Positions 19,801-31,839 are shown, counted from the stretch's first letter. The stretch: DNA of 64,000 nt from Cololabis saira (GCF_033807715.1 NC_084596.1:34362379-34426378); one strand, 5' to 3'. The notes: generated by a model from the letters alone, not told the origin. Numbers and translations: made by a program.

Positions 19801-22800
19801 CAAGCTTGCCTGCCTCTTGAAACACAGCTCTTTTAATGTAGCTTAGCTCACGCTAACTTGTTATGTTAATTACCATTAGCGCACATGCATTTTGGTCAAA
19901 TCTGTCATCTGTTCATCCACCCTTGTTAAGATGTTGCTACTGAAATAACATCTAAATTGAGAGCAGAGCTCCACTATGACCACAGTTGCTCAGCAACCTA
20001 GATACCTATATATATGCAGTAACCGCAGTGGTCCAGAAATAAACATATTTACAGTATGTTATTAAACCAGTTTTGTTCTCTATAGTTAGATTTCACATAC
20101 ATGACAACTGTATGAGGGAATGTTAATTTGTCTCATTAGATAAAATTATATAAAACACTAAATGTATGTATAAATAGGGGTGATGTCTTTTGTTTTATTA
20201 AATATTAAGTCAGAAGAAAAACCATCTATAGTTAATGACTATTGACTTCTGAGCTGTGAATAAAGACCCAACAGTAGATAATCATATTTAAAAGATAAGA
20301 AGGTTAATTGTGCTTTTAACTGCACTGCTGCTGCTGAGGTTCTGGTCTGGTCTGAAAGGTTCAATTCAATCCAATATACTTTATTAATCCCCAAAGGGAA
20401 ATTAATGTTACTCATGACTTATGTCTCTTCAAAGACTCATTGTAGATGTTTTTTGCTGTGGGCAGGAAGGATCTCCCGTAGAGTTCTGAAGCATCTCCTG
20501 TAGTGGCGTGTGTCTGACTGAAGATACTCTGTTGCTGAATTACTATGAGGTGAAGAACTTTCTTAGGGTTGTCGATGAGCTTCATTTTATGTAGTATCCT
20601 CTTTAAGACAATCCGCTCAAGAGACACCAGAACAGAAATAGCCTGTTTGATCAATTGGTTCAGTTTCTTTAAGTCACTGGTCCTGATGCTGCACTGTCCA
20701 CAAAGGACTATAGAGGATATTCTGCTCTGCCCTTTCTTGTAAGTATCATCAGTGTTGTTTCTCCAGTCCAGTGTGTTGTCCAGATGAACACTGAATCATT
20801 TATACTCCTCCACCACCTCCTCTTGTTCTCCCATGACAGACAATGTATTCAACTTAGTACTGGCTCTTCTAAAATCCACAATCAACTCCTTTGTCTTGTT
20901 CACGTGTAAGATGAGATGATGTTCCCACACCATGGCACCATGCCGGTCTACAAGTTCTCTGTTCTCAGTCTCATGTCCATCACTGAAACACCCCACAACT
21001 GCAGAGTAATCCCAGTATTTCTGCAGGTGACAGGACTCTGACTTGTACTGGAAGTCTGAGGTGTACCAGCATGAAGAGGAGGGGTGAGAGTACAGTTGTG
21101 GTGCTCCTGACCACCTGGTCAGACTCACAACCATTCACTCTCGGAAACTGTGGTCTGTTTGTCAGGTATTCAGTAATACAGGTGATTGACAAGGCATCCA
21201 GCTATCTCTTTCAAGCTTTCCAAGGTAGTAATGCAGGCTGGATGGAGTTAAATCCATTGGAGAAATTGAAGAACATAATCCCCACAGTTCTACCTGCTTT
21301 GTCCAAATAACTGTTGGGTCGTTAAAGCAGGTGTATGATGGCATCTTCAACTCCAACACCATGTCAATAAGCAAACTGCAGTGGGTCCATTATGTGGGAT
21401 GTTAGGGATACAGGTCTATAGTTATTACGGGAAGACGGATGAGATATTTTCGGTACTGGAACCAGGCAGGGTATCTTCCACAGCACTGGAGCCTTCTCTT
21501 GGCTCAGGCTGAGGTTGAAGAGCTACTGCAGAATCCCACATTGCTGGTCCCAGAGGCTTTCAGGGGCTGATGTCATCTGGACCTGCAGCCTTCTTCCCAT
21601 TCTGACTCTCCAGCTGCTAGAGAGTCAGGTGAACGGGAGGTGGACGGGGACCCGGCAGGTCGTGAAGAGAAGCTGTATGCATCTCTGACGTTTGCATAAA
21701 ACAAATCCAATGTTTATTTTTCTTTGGTGAAACACTTGACAAACTGTTGAAACGATGGAAACGCGGCGGAGAAAAAGACGTGGTTGAACTCACCAGTGAC
21801 AGCTATAAACACGCTGGATTGTCTGGTTGGCAATGCTGATGACATCACACGCAGCGTCTGTACCAGCTGATAGCGGGATGTCAACTGCCACTACAATAAC
21901 ACTGATGGACTCTCTGTAGATAACGATGGAAAACTCACAGCTAACGGTTCAATATCTGCCTGCAGAAACAATGTTACACAGTAGTATGTCCTGGATCACT
22001 TGTGATCCAGGACATGCTACTGTGTAACATTTGGATTAGTCTGGGAGGTTCTGGGTTGGTCTCAAAGGTTCTGAGTTGATCTGGGAGGATTCTTGGTTGG
22101 TCTGGGCGGTTCTGATTTGGTCTGCAAGGTACTGGATTGGTCTCCAGAAGCAGCTAGCACTTGTTGAAGGTATACCAGGACTAACCAGAGGACACCAGCT
22201 GGATTGTCTCTAGATCATCAGATTCTACCTCTGCCAGAAGCTGAATCCTTGGGTTCAGAGACCTTCACCTCAGATCATTTGAGGATCTTTCCAGTTTGAG
22301 TAGCTGGACTGTTCAACCATTGTAGTGTGGTCTAAGTTGCTTGGCTCAGTTGAGTTGTGGGTGCCACCAGCCTGCCGTCTGGGGGGGATCGGCTGTTTGC
22401 AAGCAACCAAGTAACTGCAGGCCCCAGCAGAGGTTTGCTAGTCCTCATTTCTGCTCTTACAGCACTTATTTTGCATGTACTTTCAATGGTGACATGAGAA
22501 ATTGGGCTGTTTGGACAAAGGTGATAAAAATGAATGTATAGTACATAATTTAGTATCATAGATTAGGATAAACTAAATCAGCAAGCTAGCGGTAACTGAG
22601 GTATGATAAGCGTGTTCCAGCTGGCTCACTGTCCTGCTCATACCATACCGCCCATTTGTAATCGGGTTAAGTGGAGACATTTTCTGCCAATGTGGCTGCG
22701 TACAGTAAGATGAAGCAAATAAACCCTTTGGTTACATCACGGGAGGCTTGAGCAGTTCTTTAGTGCACTCTATGAAATGGACTCACTTATGGAGCCAGCC

Positions 22801-25800
22801 CCTAGTGGTCATTTGAGCAGCTGTCATTTTCATTACTTCCGCAGAGTCATCAGGTTACAATAACGTGATGTTGCCCCAGCAAACAGATGCTACGATAGAT
22901 ACTAGAATATGCTGTGACACATAGTATGGACACACATAATCTGGTGTTTGTTTGGGTGTCCATAATTGGCAGACTGAAAGGCAGACGACGTTAACAACAT
23001 GACACATGAATCCTCACGGCAGTTTCACACCTTGGGCAGCACATCTCTGGTGGCTGAGAAGAAGTAGAGTTGGACAATGAGCTCCTCGGCTACTGATGTG
23101 AAGTTTCCCTGGAAACAGAGCTCAGATTAGCTTTTTGTTTGACCAGCTCAGTTTAGCTGACCTTATGGGGACGGACATGAGCGACGTACCTTGAGCTCTG
23201 AAGTCCCTCCCACATAAACAAACATGATGTCATGGCGTCTCATGGCGTGCTGGAACAGCTGGAGACTGCTCAGGACTCGAACCAGCGGCCTGAGCGACAT
23301 GATGCAGACCGTCAGGGTGATGTTAATGTGATGTCATTATGACGTCACTGCTCCACTATAGCAGATGTCTGAACTCACCCTGAAACTCTGTCAGCGAAGT
23401 CCATGATGCCATCTTTGGTTCTGGGTCCAGCGTAATTGTATTTAACGTTGTTCTTCAACCTGAAAACACATGCACTACATATCAGAATTGTGACTTAAGA
23501 CCTAAGAGAACATAATCATTCATATTTTAAAGAGAACGTGTTTAGTTGTGTTTTACTAACAGACCACTGTGACCTGTTGTGGTTGGTCTGGAACAGGGGT
23601 CGGAAACCCGCGGCTCCAGAGCCGCATGCGGCTCTTTAGCGCCGCCCTAGTGGCTCCCTGGAGCTTTAAAAAAAATGTTTGACCTTTTTTTCCTCTTTTT
23701 TTCTCTTTTTTCTTACTTTTTCCTTTCCTTTTTAATGTCGACATTTCGACTTTTTTCTCGAAGTGCATAATGAAAAAAAAAATCTTCCCACAGTAATAAC
23801 TAATATAGAAACATGCAGCATGTGTTTCCTTCATTCTAAGGCTTATACATGACTTTTCATTTTTTGCGGCTCCAGACATATTAGTTTTTTGTGTTTTTGG
23901 TCCAATATGGCTCTTTCAACATTTTGGGTTGCCGACCCCTGGTCTGGAAGGATCCGAGGATGATGTTTAGCGAAGAGTAGACAGCTTGTGCTAAACAACT
24001 ATTGGGTAAAGTAGCCAATTTTTGATTTCGTCATCAAAACAACATTTGAAACAGGATGTCCAAATGTTCACCAGCATCTCTGTAGTTCATGTGGCGTGGA
24101 TTGGTTGAAGGATCGAGGAGCCACAGTGGATCATTTCAGGATCCTTCCAAATGGAAGTGTGCTGGGCCCTCCAGTCAGTCAGACCATGATGCAGGTAGGG
24201 CTGCCTTGCTTCAAAGGTTCTAACTGGTTTCAGCTCTCTAAGTTCTGGTTTCAGCTCTCCTAGTCCTGATTTCAGATCTGCTAGTCCTGGGTTCAGTTCT
24301 GGCAGCACTTGCCTCAGACGTCGTTTTTGGACGGACTTGATCAGAATAGATGTAAAGTTATATTAATTAACCCTGTGGGTGACATCATAGGGGGTGCATC
24401 CAGTCTCCTACATACATCTTCATAAGTCTCTACTGGATGGATTGAGGATATAAAGGGTGGGGAACAGCTCATCAGGGGATTTTGATCGTATCAGACTACA
24501 TCCAAACTTTAAATGGAGCAGAACATCAGCTGTGACTGATGTTTCACCATATATAATGAAAAACATGTACAGTTAAGTGTGCATATCTGGTTCTCATCAC
24601 ACCAGTGACCCAGACGTAGCCTTGCTCAGCACTGATATTAGCCAGGCATCTAATGCTGACATGAAAGACTAGGAGGTTCTAAGTTATGATAATAACTTGG
24701 CTAGCATGTAGTCTTCTCTTGAAAGAAAAAACTAGACGACCATGTCTTGACCTCCTTTATCCCCCTCTACTTCTCGTAGCCTCCTTCAGTCATTTCATAG
24801 ACGACATCTTAAATGTATTTTTCTTGTTTGCTCCAGAATGTGACGTTGGACAGCTGGATTGTTGGATGCTAAAGCTGTCCAATTTTTGTTTGGTCAGAGA
24901 TTTTCACTCACTCACATGAGGATGGCTGGGTAAGTTCTGACCCTGAACTCTTTGGCCAAACCTGCAGGAAAATCACAGAGAAGGCCTTGTTACAACTCTG
25001 ACAGCAGAAATGACCATCACAGTTTTATCCTCATGTTGTGTTTCTTGCAGGTACAGACCGGTGTTCACGGTGGCGTCCGATTTTCCGACGTTGACCATAG
25101 AACCGCTACTGGTCAGTTCTGACCCGATCTGGTGCCAGACAGGATCCAGCTTCTTACAGAATAAACACCAGGGGGCGTAAAACTGCAGAAACAGAGCTTA
25201 GTCAGAGAAGTAAGGTAAGTAGAGGAAGCACCAGAGCGAAGGTGGTTAAAACAAACCTCAATGAGCCAGATCTCGCCTGATCCCTTTGACGCCATGAAGC
25301 TGGAAATTGATCAGGTAAATCCAATTAATTACACAAACATGTTTTCCTGTGAGCTGCTCAAAAATTAGACACCAAATTTAAAATGATTGTGTATCAACAG
25401 ATAGAAGATGAATTTGAATACATTTGGTATCTAAACAAAACATGTGAGTGTATACAGTAAAGTATTCAGACCCCTTAAAATGTTTCCCTCTTTGTTCCAT
25501 TGCAGCCTTTTTCTAAAATCAAAAAAGTTAATTCTATTTCTCATTAATGTACACTCAGCGCCCCATCTTGACAGAAAAAACTGAAATGTAGAAATTTTTG
25601 CAAATTTATTAAGAAAGAAAAACTGAAAAATCCACCTGATTCCTGATAAATTCAGAATATACGCGTCAGGAGTGTTATGTGAGCGATATGGACAAGTCTC
25701 GATTTTCTATGAGAAAGAGATCAGGACCAGAGTGAAAGCTGTGTCTAAGATGTGTGATACCTTTCTCAGCCCAAGTGCAAAAGGTTTTGGGAGAAGAGAG

Positions 25801-27620
25801 ATAACTGCTGTGATCATATGCTTTTGAAATCTTGAGTTTTGTTTAATTTCAGTTATTGCTCTGATGAATATTGGCGATAAATTATTCCAAAAAAGTTTGT
25901 AGAATTCAGCAGGGAAGCCGTTCGGTCCTGGAGATTTGTTATTCTGCATGTCACCGAGGGCAGCAGAAAGTTCATTTTCTGTAAATGGCGCATCCAGTTT
26001 GTGAATTTGTTCTTTGTTTTAGTTCCTCTTCTAGAGAAGAATGTGATATGATTTTACCTCATGCCTTACCTGTTTCCCATAGTACTGTGGGGGATGACTG
26101 GAGAATCTTTTATTTCTAGGAAGGATGCCCACTCTTTTTCACTCAAATATTTATTAAATTTGGGGTCTTTAAGAAGAGACATATTAAAGCTCCATCTAGT
26201 TGTATGTGTTGGGCCTGACTGATTCCAAGTGAAGGTAACTGGAGCTCGGTCACCAATTATGATTGAATGAATTTTTTGAGTCGGATATTTCTGACAGAAT
26301 CAAGTTACTAGTCAGAAAAGGTCGATACGTTAAAAATCTATACTCTCTGGCTGTTGAATCTTGTAAACGCCAGCAATTGACAAGACCAAAAACTTTGGTT
26401 AGATCAATTTTTTATCTATATTTGATAGCTGCACTTGCTTTTATATATTTATATTAAATGTATTAATCTAAATTTCTATCTACATTAGTCAGCTACAGGT
26501 TAAATCAGTTCTTTTAGTTCACTGAAGGAAGAATGGCCGATGAAATGCTGGCTGGATCTTTTATTTTCATTTTAATTTTTCTTTCTGTGTTGGGTCTGAC
26601 GCATTCATCCTTTTTGGTTCCCTGTAATGGACAATCCGCCTGAACCCAGCTCTCATCTGATTACAGCTGAGATAGGCTCCACCCCCACAACCCCAACCCC
26701 CTTAACCCTGAAGGATGAAGTGTATGTGTAAAATGAACAGATGGAAACTTTTACTCACGAATCATCAAGCTCCTCCACAAATGCTGACGCTGACAGCACC
26801 GCCATGAAGAGCAGCGCTGGCAGCAACAGAGAGAGAGAGAATAAGGATTAAAACAACTGATCATTTCTCTGGAACCATAAACTGAACTGAAGTTGTTATT
26901 GGCCGAATTGAACTCAGACTCACTTTCATGAGTAGTTTGTTTAATAACCACCAGGAAGCTGCCATCTGTCAGCTTCCTTAATCCATCAGAGCTGCTGATC
27001 TCAGGAAACACTCGACTCTCCCAGCTAGCAGGTCCACGTGGACCCATCGGGACTAAAAATGCTCTACTCGGTCCAGAGGGGGCTTAGGTTTGAAATGTGG
27101 AAGTGGCCTGGCCGCCATATGGTTTCAGTATTATGAGCTGTCAATGGGAGGCCAACGTGGACCACATACAGTATAAGGGGCCTATGATTGGACAGATGAC
27201 ACACCACCTGTATCCCCCACCAGGGCATCAGGTCCCCACCTTCAAACCACGTTGATCCTCCTAACCACAGTTCATATAGGAAAATATAGGCTGGGACCCA
27301 GATTTGAAACCCACTTTAACCCATATGAAACAGCTTGGTCATGAACGCGAAGTAATTGTCCGCAGATCAATTGAGGTCAAAATATTCTGCAAATGTGATT
27401 TTATTTGTAGTTGAAAGACAAAAACTGACTCTAATCTGAATGTTTAAGCAGAGTTTGAACTTTATCATCAACCTGAGATTTGGTCCTCTACATCTGAGAT
27501 GAAACCCCACTCTAAAGGTCTACGGGAAACCTGAAAACAAGCCTGTAAACGAGACGCAAAAGGAGTAAACTCTGGTGAGGACGTACCTGAGAGCAGAGCT
27601 GGGTTCCTCCTGCCTGCCAT
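16817..27620 (-). CDS. tmx3: Thioredoxin-related transmembrane protein 3 (TMX3), complete split CDS
   Basis: TMX3 is an ER-membrane protein disulfide isomerase with a luminal thioredoxin domain (family knowledge). Sixteen exons: 27587-27620, 26759-26816, 25257-25299, 25059-25182, 24916-24961, 23379-23459, 23190-23289, 23031-23108, 19515-19581, 19043-19141, 17700-17757, 17561-17614, 17421-17477, 17218-17347, 17077-17139 and 16817-17002. They total 1278 nt and 425 aa (human 454), and every phase agrees. Residues 1-23 are a signal peptide (cleavage after LSASA), then FVEELDDSF. The active site is FYAPWCLFCKK with C51 and C54, where human TMX3 has CGHC. Cis-proline is in RTYPAIL. Sequons are N164 (NFT) and N311 (NLS). 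One membrane segment lies at about 371-393, and the C-terminus KKKD is a dilysine ER-retrieval signal. The exon 4 donor (GTCTGT) is weak. Fish have TMX3 paralogs and I cannot say which this is. Confidence 0.93.
18000..19060. repeat. Splice-donor-derived tandem array split by a MITE in tmx3 intron 10
   Basis: On the minus strand the exon 10 donor context CAG/GTAACATCAGAACTTTG is followed by degenerate copies of GAG/GTACCATCAGAACTTTGAGG about every 37 nt (19000-19040 and 18000-18116). The copies are separated by the element at 18117-18999. Confidence 0.65.
18117..18999. mobile_element. MITE with TTAAAGGG termini
   Basis: TTAAAGGGAACCTATTATG at 18117 is mirrored by CATAATAGGTCCCTTTAA ending at 18999. 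TTAA/TAA at both edges suggests a piggyBac- or Harbinger-type target. No transposase. It is inserted in intron 10 of tmx3, inside the donor-derived tandem array. Confidence 0.75.
20355..21640 (-). mobile_element. Rex1/CR1-type LINE, 3' half, degraded
   Basis: Minus-strand frames show ADDISPESL-type sequence near 21570, KTKELIVDFRRAST, a broken LGVHLDN-like motif (VHLDNTLDWRNNTD), KLNQLIKQAISVLV and GRSFLPTAKNIYNESL. These are the ordered C-terminal RT motifs of Rex1-like teleost LINEs. The 3' tail (AATTTCCCTTTGGGGATTAA followed by TTGAATTGAA) is at 20355-20405. It sits in tmx3 intron 8 and has multiple stops. Confidence 0.8.
21971..22030. repeat. 60-bp near-perfect palindrome in tmx3 intron 8
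   Basis: Positions 21971-22000 and 22001-22030 are inverted copies matching at 28 of 30 positions with no spacer (ATGTTACACAGTAGTATGTC versus ATGTTACACAGTAGCATGTC on the other strand). A degenerate tandem repeat of about 28 bp (GGTTCTGGGTTGGTCT units) follows at 22030-22145. Confidence 0.85.
23586..23949. mobile_element. hAT-type MITE with 8-bp target duplication
   Basis: CAGGGGTCGGAAACCCGCGG begins at 23594 and GGTTGCCGACCCCTG ends at 23941. Direct repeats GTCTGGAA lie at 23586-23593 and 23942-23949. Terminal repeats and the 8-bp duplication identify a hAT insertion (348 bp). It lies between tmx3 exons 5 and 6. Confidence 0.92.
25440..26240. mobile_element. Tc1 terminal fragment followed by L1-type LINE fragment
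   Basis: Positions 25445-25645 contain AAGTATTCAGACCCCTTAAA, a typical teleost Tc1 terminus, and further Tc1-like AT-rich sequence. Positions 25700-26190 on the minus strand read NNKSPGPNGFPAEFYK, FWNNLSPIFI and related L1-clade reverse-transcriptase sequence with frameshifts. Both lie in tmx3 intron 2. Confidence 0.7.
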
Positions 27621-27699
27621 GTTGACTGAACCTGGATTAATGGAGCTAATCTGCTCTCTGTTAACAAACTAGACACATAGCTAATCTGAGAGATTAACC

Positions 27700-28045
27700 A
27701 TTCAACACCAGGAAACTTTATTCACAACCACTTTATATGAACAGAAACAGCTTCACAATGAATTTGTCCATCGGAGGGCAGGAGAAACATATAAGTGACA
27801 ACAGAGAGGAAGAACAAGGTCCAACCATCTGACTTATCAGACTTATAATATGATAGCGCTGATCGTATCCCTCTGTTTGTGAAGCACAGCGTCAGTCAGT
27901 CGGCCACTTCCAGGTCCATGAGCTTGGTTCGCTCTGGTGCTGCTGCTGCAGCCGCGGCGCAGGACACGCCGTGCCGCGAACCTCCTCGTCACCCACTGTT
28001 TCCAACTGTAGAGTGACTAAGGACAGAACAAATGAGTGCCGGGCC
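27700..28045 (-). other. GC-rich block and AATAAA just upstream of tmx3, function unclear
   Basis: Positions 27940-28000 are GC-rich (GCTGCTGCTGCAGCCGCGGC). On the minus strand an AATAAA lies at 27717-27722, about 100 nt before the tmx3 start codon. This could be the tmx3 promoter and 5' region, or the 3' end of an upstream minus-strand transcript. Short minus-strand frames through it match no family I recognise. Confidence 0.3.
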
Positions 28046-28049
28046 ACTC

Positions 28050-29680
28050 TACGGAGCCCCTAAAGGGACACTGATTTTTTTCATATATATAATGAGTTTT
28101 ATGCGCGCGTGAAACCTTTACGCACGCGCGTAAAACCTTTACGCACGCGCGTAAAGCCTAAATTATGGTTCCGCGTTACACCAACGCAGAGGCTACGCCG
28201 TAGGGTACGCGGCGACGCGCACCTACGCCGTAGGCTCTGCGTTGGTGTAACGTGGAACCATAAATCAGCCTTAAAGGTGTCACGCGCGCACCTAAAACTC
28301 ATTATATATACCGTATTTTCGCGACCATATGGCGCACTGTGTGGAAAGGCGCACCCTCAGTTTTGTGTGTCATTTTTGGTTTTAACACACATATGGCGCA
28401 CCGACCCAAAAGGCGCCGTCTATGGAGACGGAGCTGCACACACACGCGTTGCAAAACACACGCGCTAAAAATACAGCAGTAGCAAAACTTAGTTTGATAT
28501 TTTATTTCACTTTTCACATCAATCAAACCCTTCAAAGGTTCATATTCTGTTTCTGCATTAAAGAATTTTAAAAAACCACCGGGTTGCTGCACAAACCTGT
28601 CTCAGCCACTGATCATCTCCTCATCCATCCAGCCCTTTTCATTTCACTCTGGCTGGAAAAGTCTCTTTAGGGAACGCTTTTCTTTTAAAAATCCCGACCG
28701 CGGCGGTCCCGGGTCCCGCTCCCCGTTTGCTCCCTCGCGCTGGACCGGGTCCCGGGTCCCGGTCCGCCCCCCCCCCCCGCGCTGGTCCCGCGGCGGTCCC
28801 GGGACCCTCGCGATGGACCCGCTCACACACACGCGCTGTCGGGGAGCCGGTACCGGGGTTTGTATCCGACAGGAGCTCCGTTAATTCAGCTGCGCCGGTC
28901 CGAATTTCCAGACCTGTCTCAGCTTCTTGATCATCATCATCCCTTCATCCAGCCCCCTCTTTTCATTCACCCTTATAATGACTCCGGCTGGAAACGTCTT
29001 ATGCAAAGTTTTTCTTTTAAAAATCACCATAAGTTTCTGTCCATCAGCTGCGCCAGTCCAGCCCCACATGGGCTACATGAGAATCTGTGTGTCGCGCCGC
29101 AAATACACACACGCGCATGTCGGGATCCGGTACCGGGTTTGTAACCGACAGATTTGGCTGCAAATCTCGGAGAGTGAAGCTGATCTGACCTGAGACAGAC
29201 CCCAGAAATCTCTGCTCTTAAAGTGGCCGGGAACCAGGTCATCGGACCCGCTTGGGGAACCAGGAAGTCGGCTGCAGCAGCGCGCATCACCGCGCTGCTG
29301 CATCGGTTCCCGACATGCAAAACACACGCGCGCTGCAGAACACTCACACACAAGTGTGCTTATTTAAATAGAGCGGAGCAAAACTTAGTTTGATTGTATT
29401 TTATTTCACTTTACACATCAAGCAAATCCTTAAAAGTCTTCATCATCTGTTTCGCATTAAACAGCTCAGTGGATGGTCTCATTCAGCTTCACCCGCCCCC
29501 TTCTCTTTTTACCTTCTCATGGTGGCCGACCTGACATTACCGTAATTCAGGTAATAGACACGGCGCACTGTTTCTTAAGGCGCCCGGCACATTTAAAAAA
29601 AAAAAAAAAAAAAAAAGTTGCGCCTTATGGTCGCGAAAATACGGTATAAAAAAAATCCATGTCCCTTTAGGGGCTCCGTA
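28050..29680. mobile_element. Composite nested DNA transposon with duplicated GC-rich cargo
   Basis: The outer ends are TACGGAGCCCCTAAAGGGAC at 28050 and its inverse ending at 29680. Inside lies a palindromic element at about 28084-28309 (TATATAATGAGTTTTA ends), itself holding a palindromic MITE at 28145-28275. A third element at 28309-29646 has ends TACCGTATTTTCGCGACCAT and ATGGTCGCGAAAATACGGTA. The last one contains two to three diverged copies of a GC-rich segment. No transposase motif is recognisable. Confidence 0.8.
28145..28275. repeat. Palindromic Harbinger-like MITE (full inverted repeat)
   Basis: TTATGGTTCCGCGTTACACC at 28162 is mirrored by GGTGTAACGTGGAACCATAA around 28243-28262. 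The arms are about 45 bp and meet in TACGCCGTAGG-type sequence. Partial copies occur at 11790-11860 (left arm) and 13535-13610 (right arm). The class is assigned from TTAA/TAA-like edges only. Confidence 0.75.
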
Positions 29681-29989
29681 CTTCTTGGCCTCCACCTTCA
29701 AATCACACCACTTCTTTTTTTTTCTGCAACAGATCTGTCCGTGGCACTCGCAGCGTTTAGCGCAGCAACTACGTGCTGCCACTCACTCGCTTTATTTTAT
29801 ACTATTTATATACTATTTATACTTTTACTGTGACCACCAAATAATGTGGTTTTCCTGACCTCTACCTCATCCACAACATCTCGATCTCAGTCTCCGTGAA
29901 ATTTAGTGGCACGGTAGCTCGACACGTCTCATTCATCCTGACGCGCAGCAGCAACAGGCTGCAGGAAGGGGCTGCGCATGCTCAGCAGG

Positions 29990-30705
29990 CTCATTTATAT
30001 GCAAATACAATGATCATGTAGTTTCCATTGCCCCATTTATGGTATGAAGTGGGCGTGTAGAGGGCGGGGTATGAGGCGAATTCACCTGCGCAACCTTCCA
30101 GCTGGAATGTGATTTATAAAGTGAACATTGCGTGCAAGTGTGCGTGCACACGGTTTTATAAATCTGGAATTTTTTTTTGCGCCCGCCATTTCCGGCTTTT
30201 GGGCGCACGTGCACTTTTAGTATGAATCCTACACACTCTTTTATAAATGAGGCCCCGGGGAATAGCTTCCTCTACCAACCCCGGGAGGTCCTGCACTGAG
30301 CTCAGGTCTCCTCCTTACTTGAGGAGTGAGCAGCCGCTTATTTTCACCAGACAGGGTGGGGTTTCTCTGGCCGGACGTAGCGCGTGAAAGGATCACGTTA
30401 TTCCAGCCAGATTCTCCCCACCCCATCTGGCGCCCCGGTTGGCCAGAGGGGCATGTATAGCCCAGGACTGTTGCATGTTTTTGTGAGGGTAGCTCACATT
30501 AGCTACCCAAGGGAACACGGGGAGAACATGCAAACTCTACACAGAAAGGCCCTTTCGCCAACCCCACCCAGGGAGTGGGCGCTGAAGTCATGGGGGAACT
30601 AACACGCACTTCAGCGCCCACAGCGTCCCCAGTGGGAATTGAACCTTCTAGCTTTGAGACGGCTGCACTATCGGCTGCGCCACCGTGCCCCGGATTTATT
30701 ATCAA
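29990..30705. mobile_element. MITE end and SINE-like repeat
   Basis: Positions 30000-30256 end in TTTATAAATGAGGCCCC, a common teleost DNA-element terminus. Positions 30480-30700 on the minus strand carry a tRNA-like head (GGTGGCGCAGCCGATAGTGC) and the body CATGTTCTCCCCGTGTTCCC, a SINE-type repeat in minus orientation. No gene is seen between 29680 and 31340. Confidence 0.5.
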
Positions 30706-31839
30706 TATGATTGACTGACAGTCGGCTCAGCCAAAGGCTAGCCGTTACCACTTCATCATCCATAATCGTCATTCTTCCACGCTTAGCAAAGCAACCATCT
30801 GTTTGTATTAACCCAGCCTCAGCTAAACGCAATTGACATTTTCAATTTCGCCGTCAAGTCAACATGTTAAACGGTATTTCTGTATTTCTGACGGCCGATA
30901 TTTCTGCTGCTGCAAGGAACAAAGCTAGCTATGATTGACGTACGGTGGGCGTGTTTCCATCGGCTTCCAATACCTCATGGATGTACCTTGAAAAAAAAAA
31001 ACAGGTTTCAAAACTGATCTTCAGAAACCAATGGGTCACGTGACCTAATGCTTCTTCCAATTGTTTTATACAGCCTTGGGTCCAACACATCCTCCGGTGC
31101 TTTTCCTGTTGAGTTGCAGATGTGGGGAAAAGTTTGGACTCTTGTTTGTTTGTGTATGTGTGTAATCACATATAAATCTGATCATAGTGGATTTTAATAT
31201 TAGGCAATATTATGTTTTTACACATACGAGAGGGAGTACCAGTTTCTGACCATGACTGTGTATGATTTTCTATGAGATTCTTATCCATGTGGTGGTTTCT
31301 GTTCCTGAAAGCAAAAAAAGCAAAAACCATCTGAATACAGCGGCAGCTTCACTTTCAGTCATTTTATTCATGAAAAACCAAACAGGTAACATTCATTTCT
31401 CATTTCTGGATCCAGTCTGAAGCATCTCCATAGCCAGAACCTGCAGATGGATCTGGTTTACGGTTCTTGCGGGGTCGTCTCGTTCTGGTTTAGCAGCACG
31501 CTTCATCTGTTCTAATACACCACAGTCACAGAGAACTGCAACACTCGGTGGAGGACGGGTAAGTCCAATGGAGTTCACAGAGATCCAGAAAGACCAGAAC
31601 CTCCTCACTGACCTGGTCCTAGAGGTTCTGGGGGTCCTGGAATGTCAATCCTGGAGTTTGGAGCAGCAGCTCCTTCACACTCTCTCTGCGCACCTGAACA
31701 CCTGCACAAGTGAGTTTAACCTTCAGGTACGTGTCAGATCAGTCAACCGACCAGTCACTGCAGCCGGTACATTAAACATTTCATAAAATAAATAATAATG
31801 CAGCCCTTTCTGGGGTTCCACATTAGAAAATCACATCCG

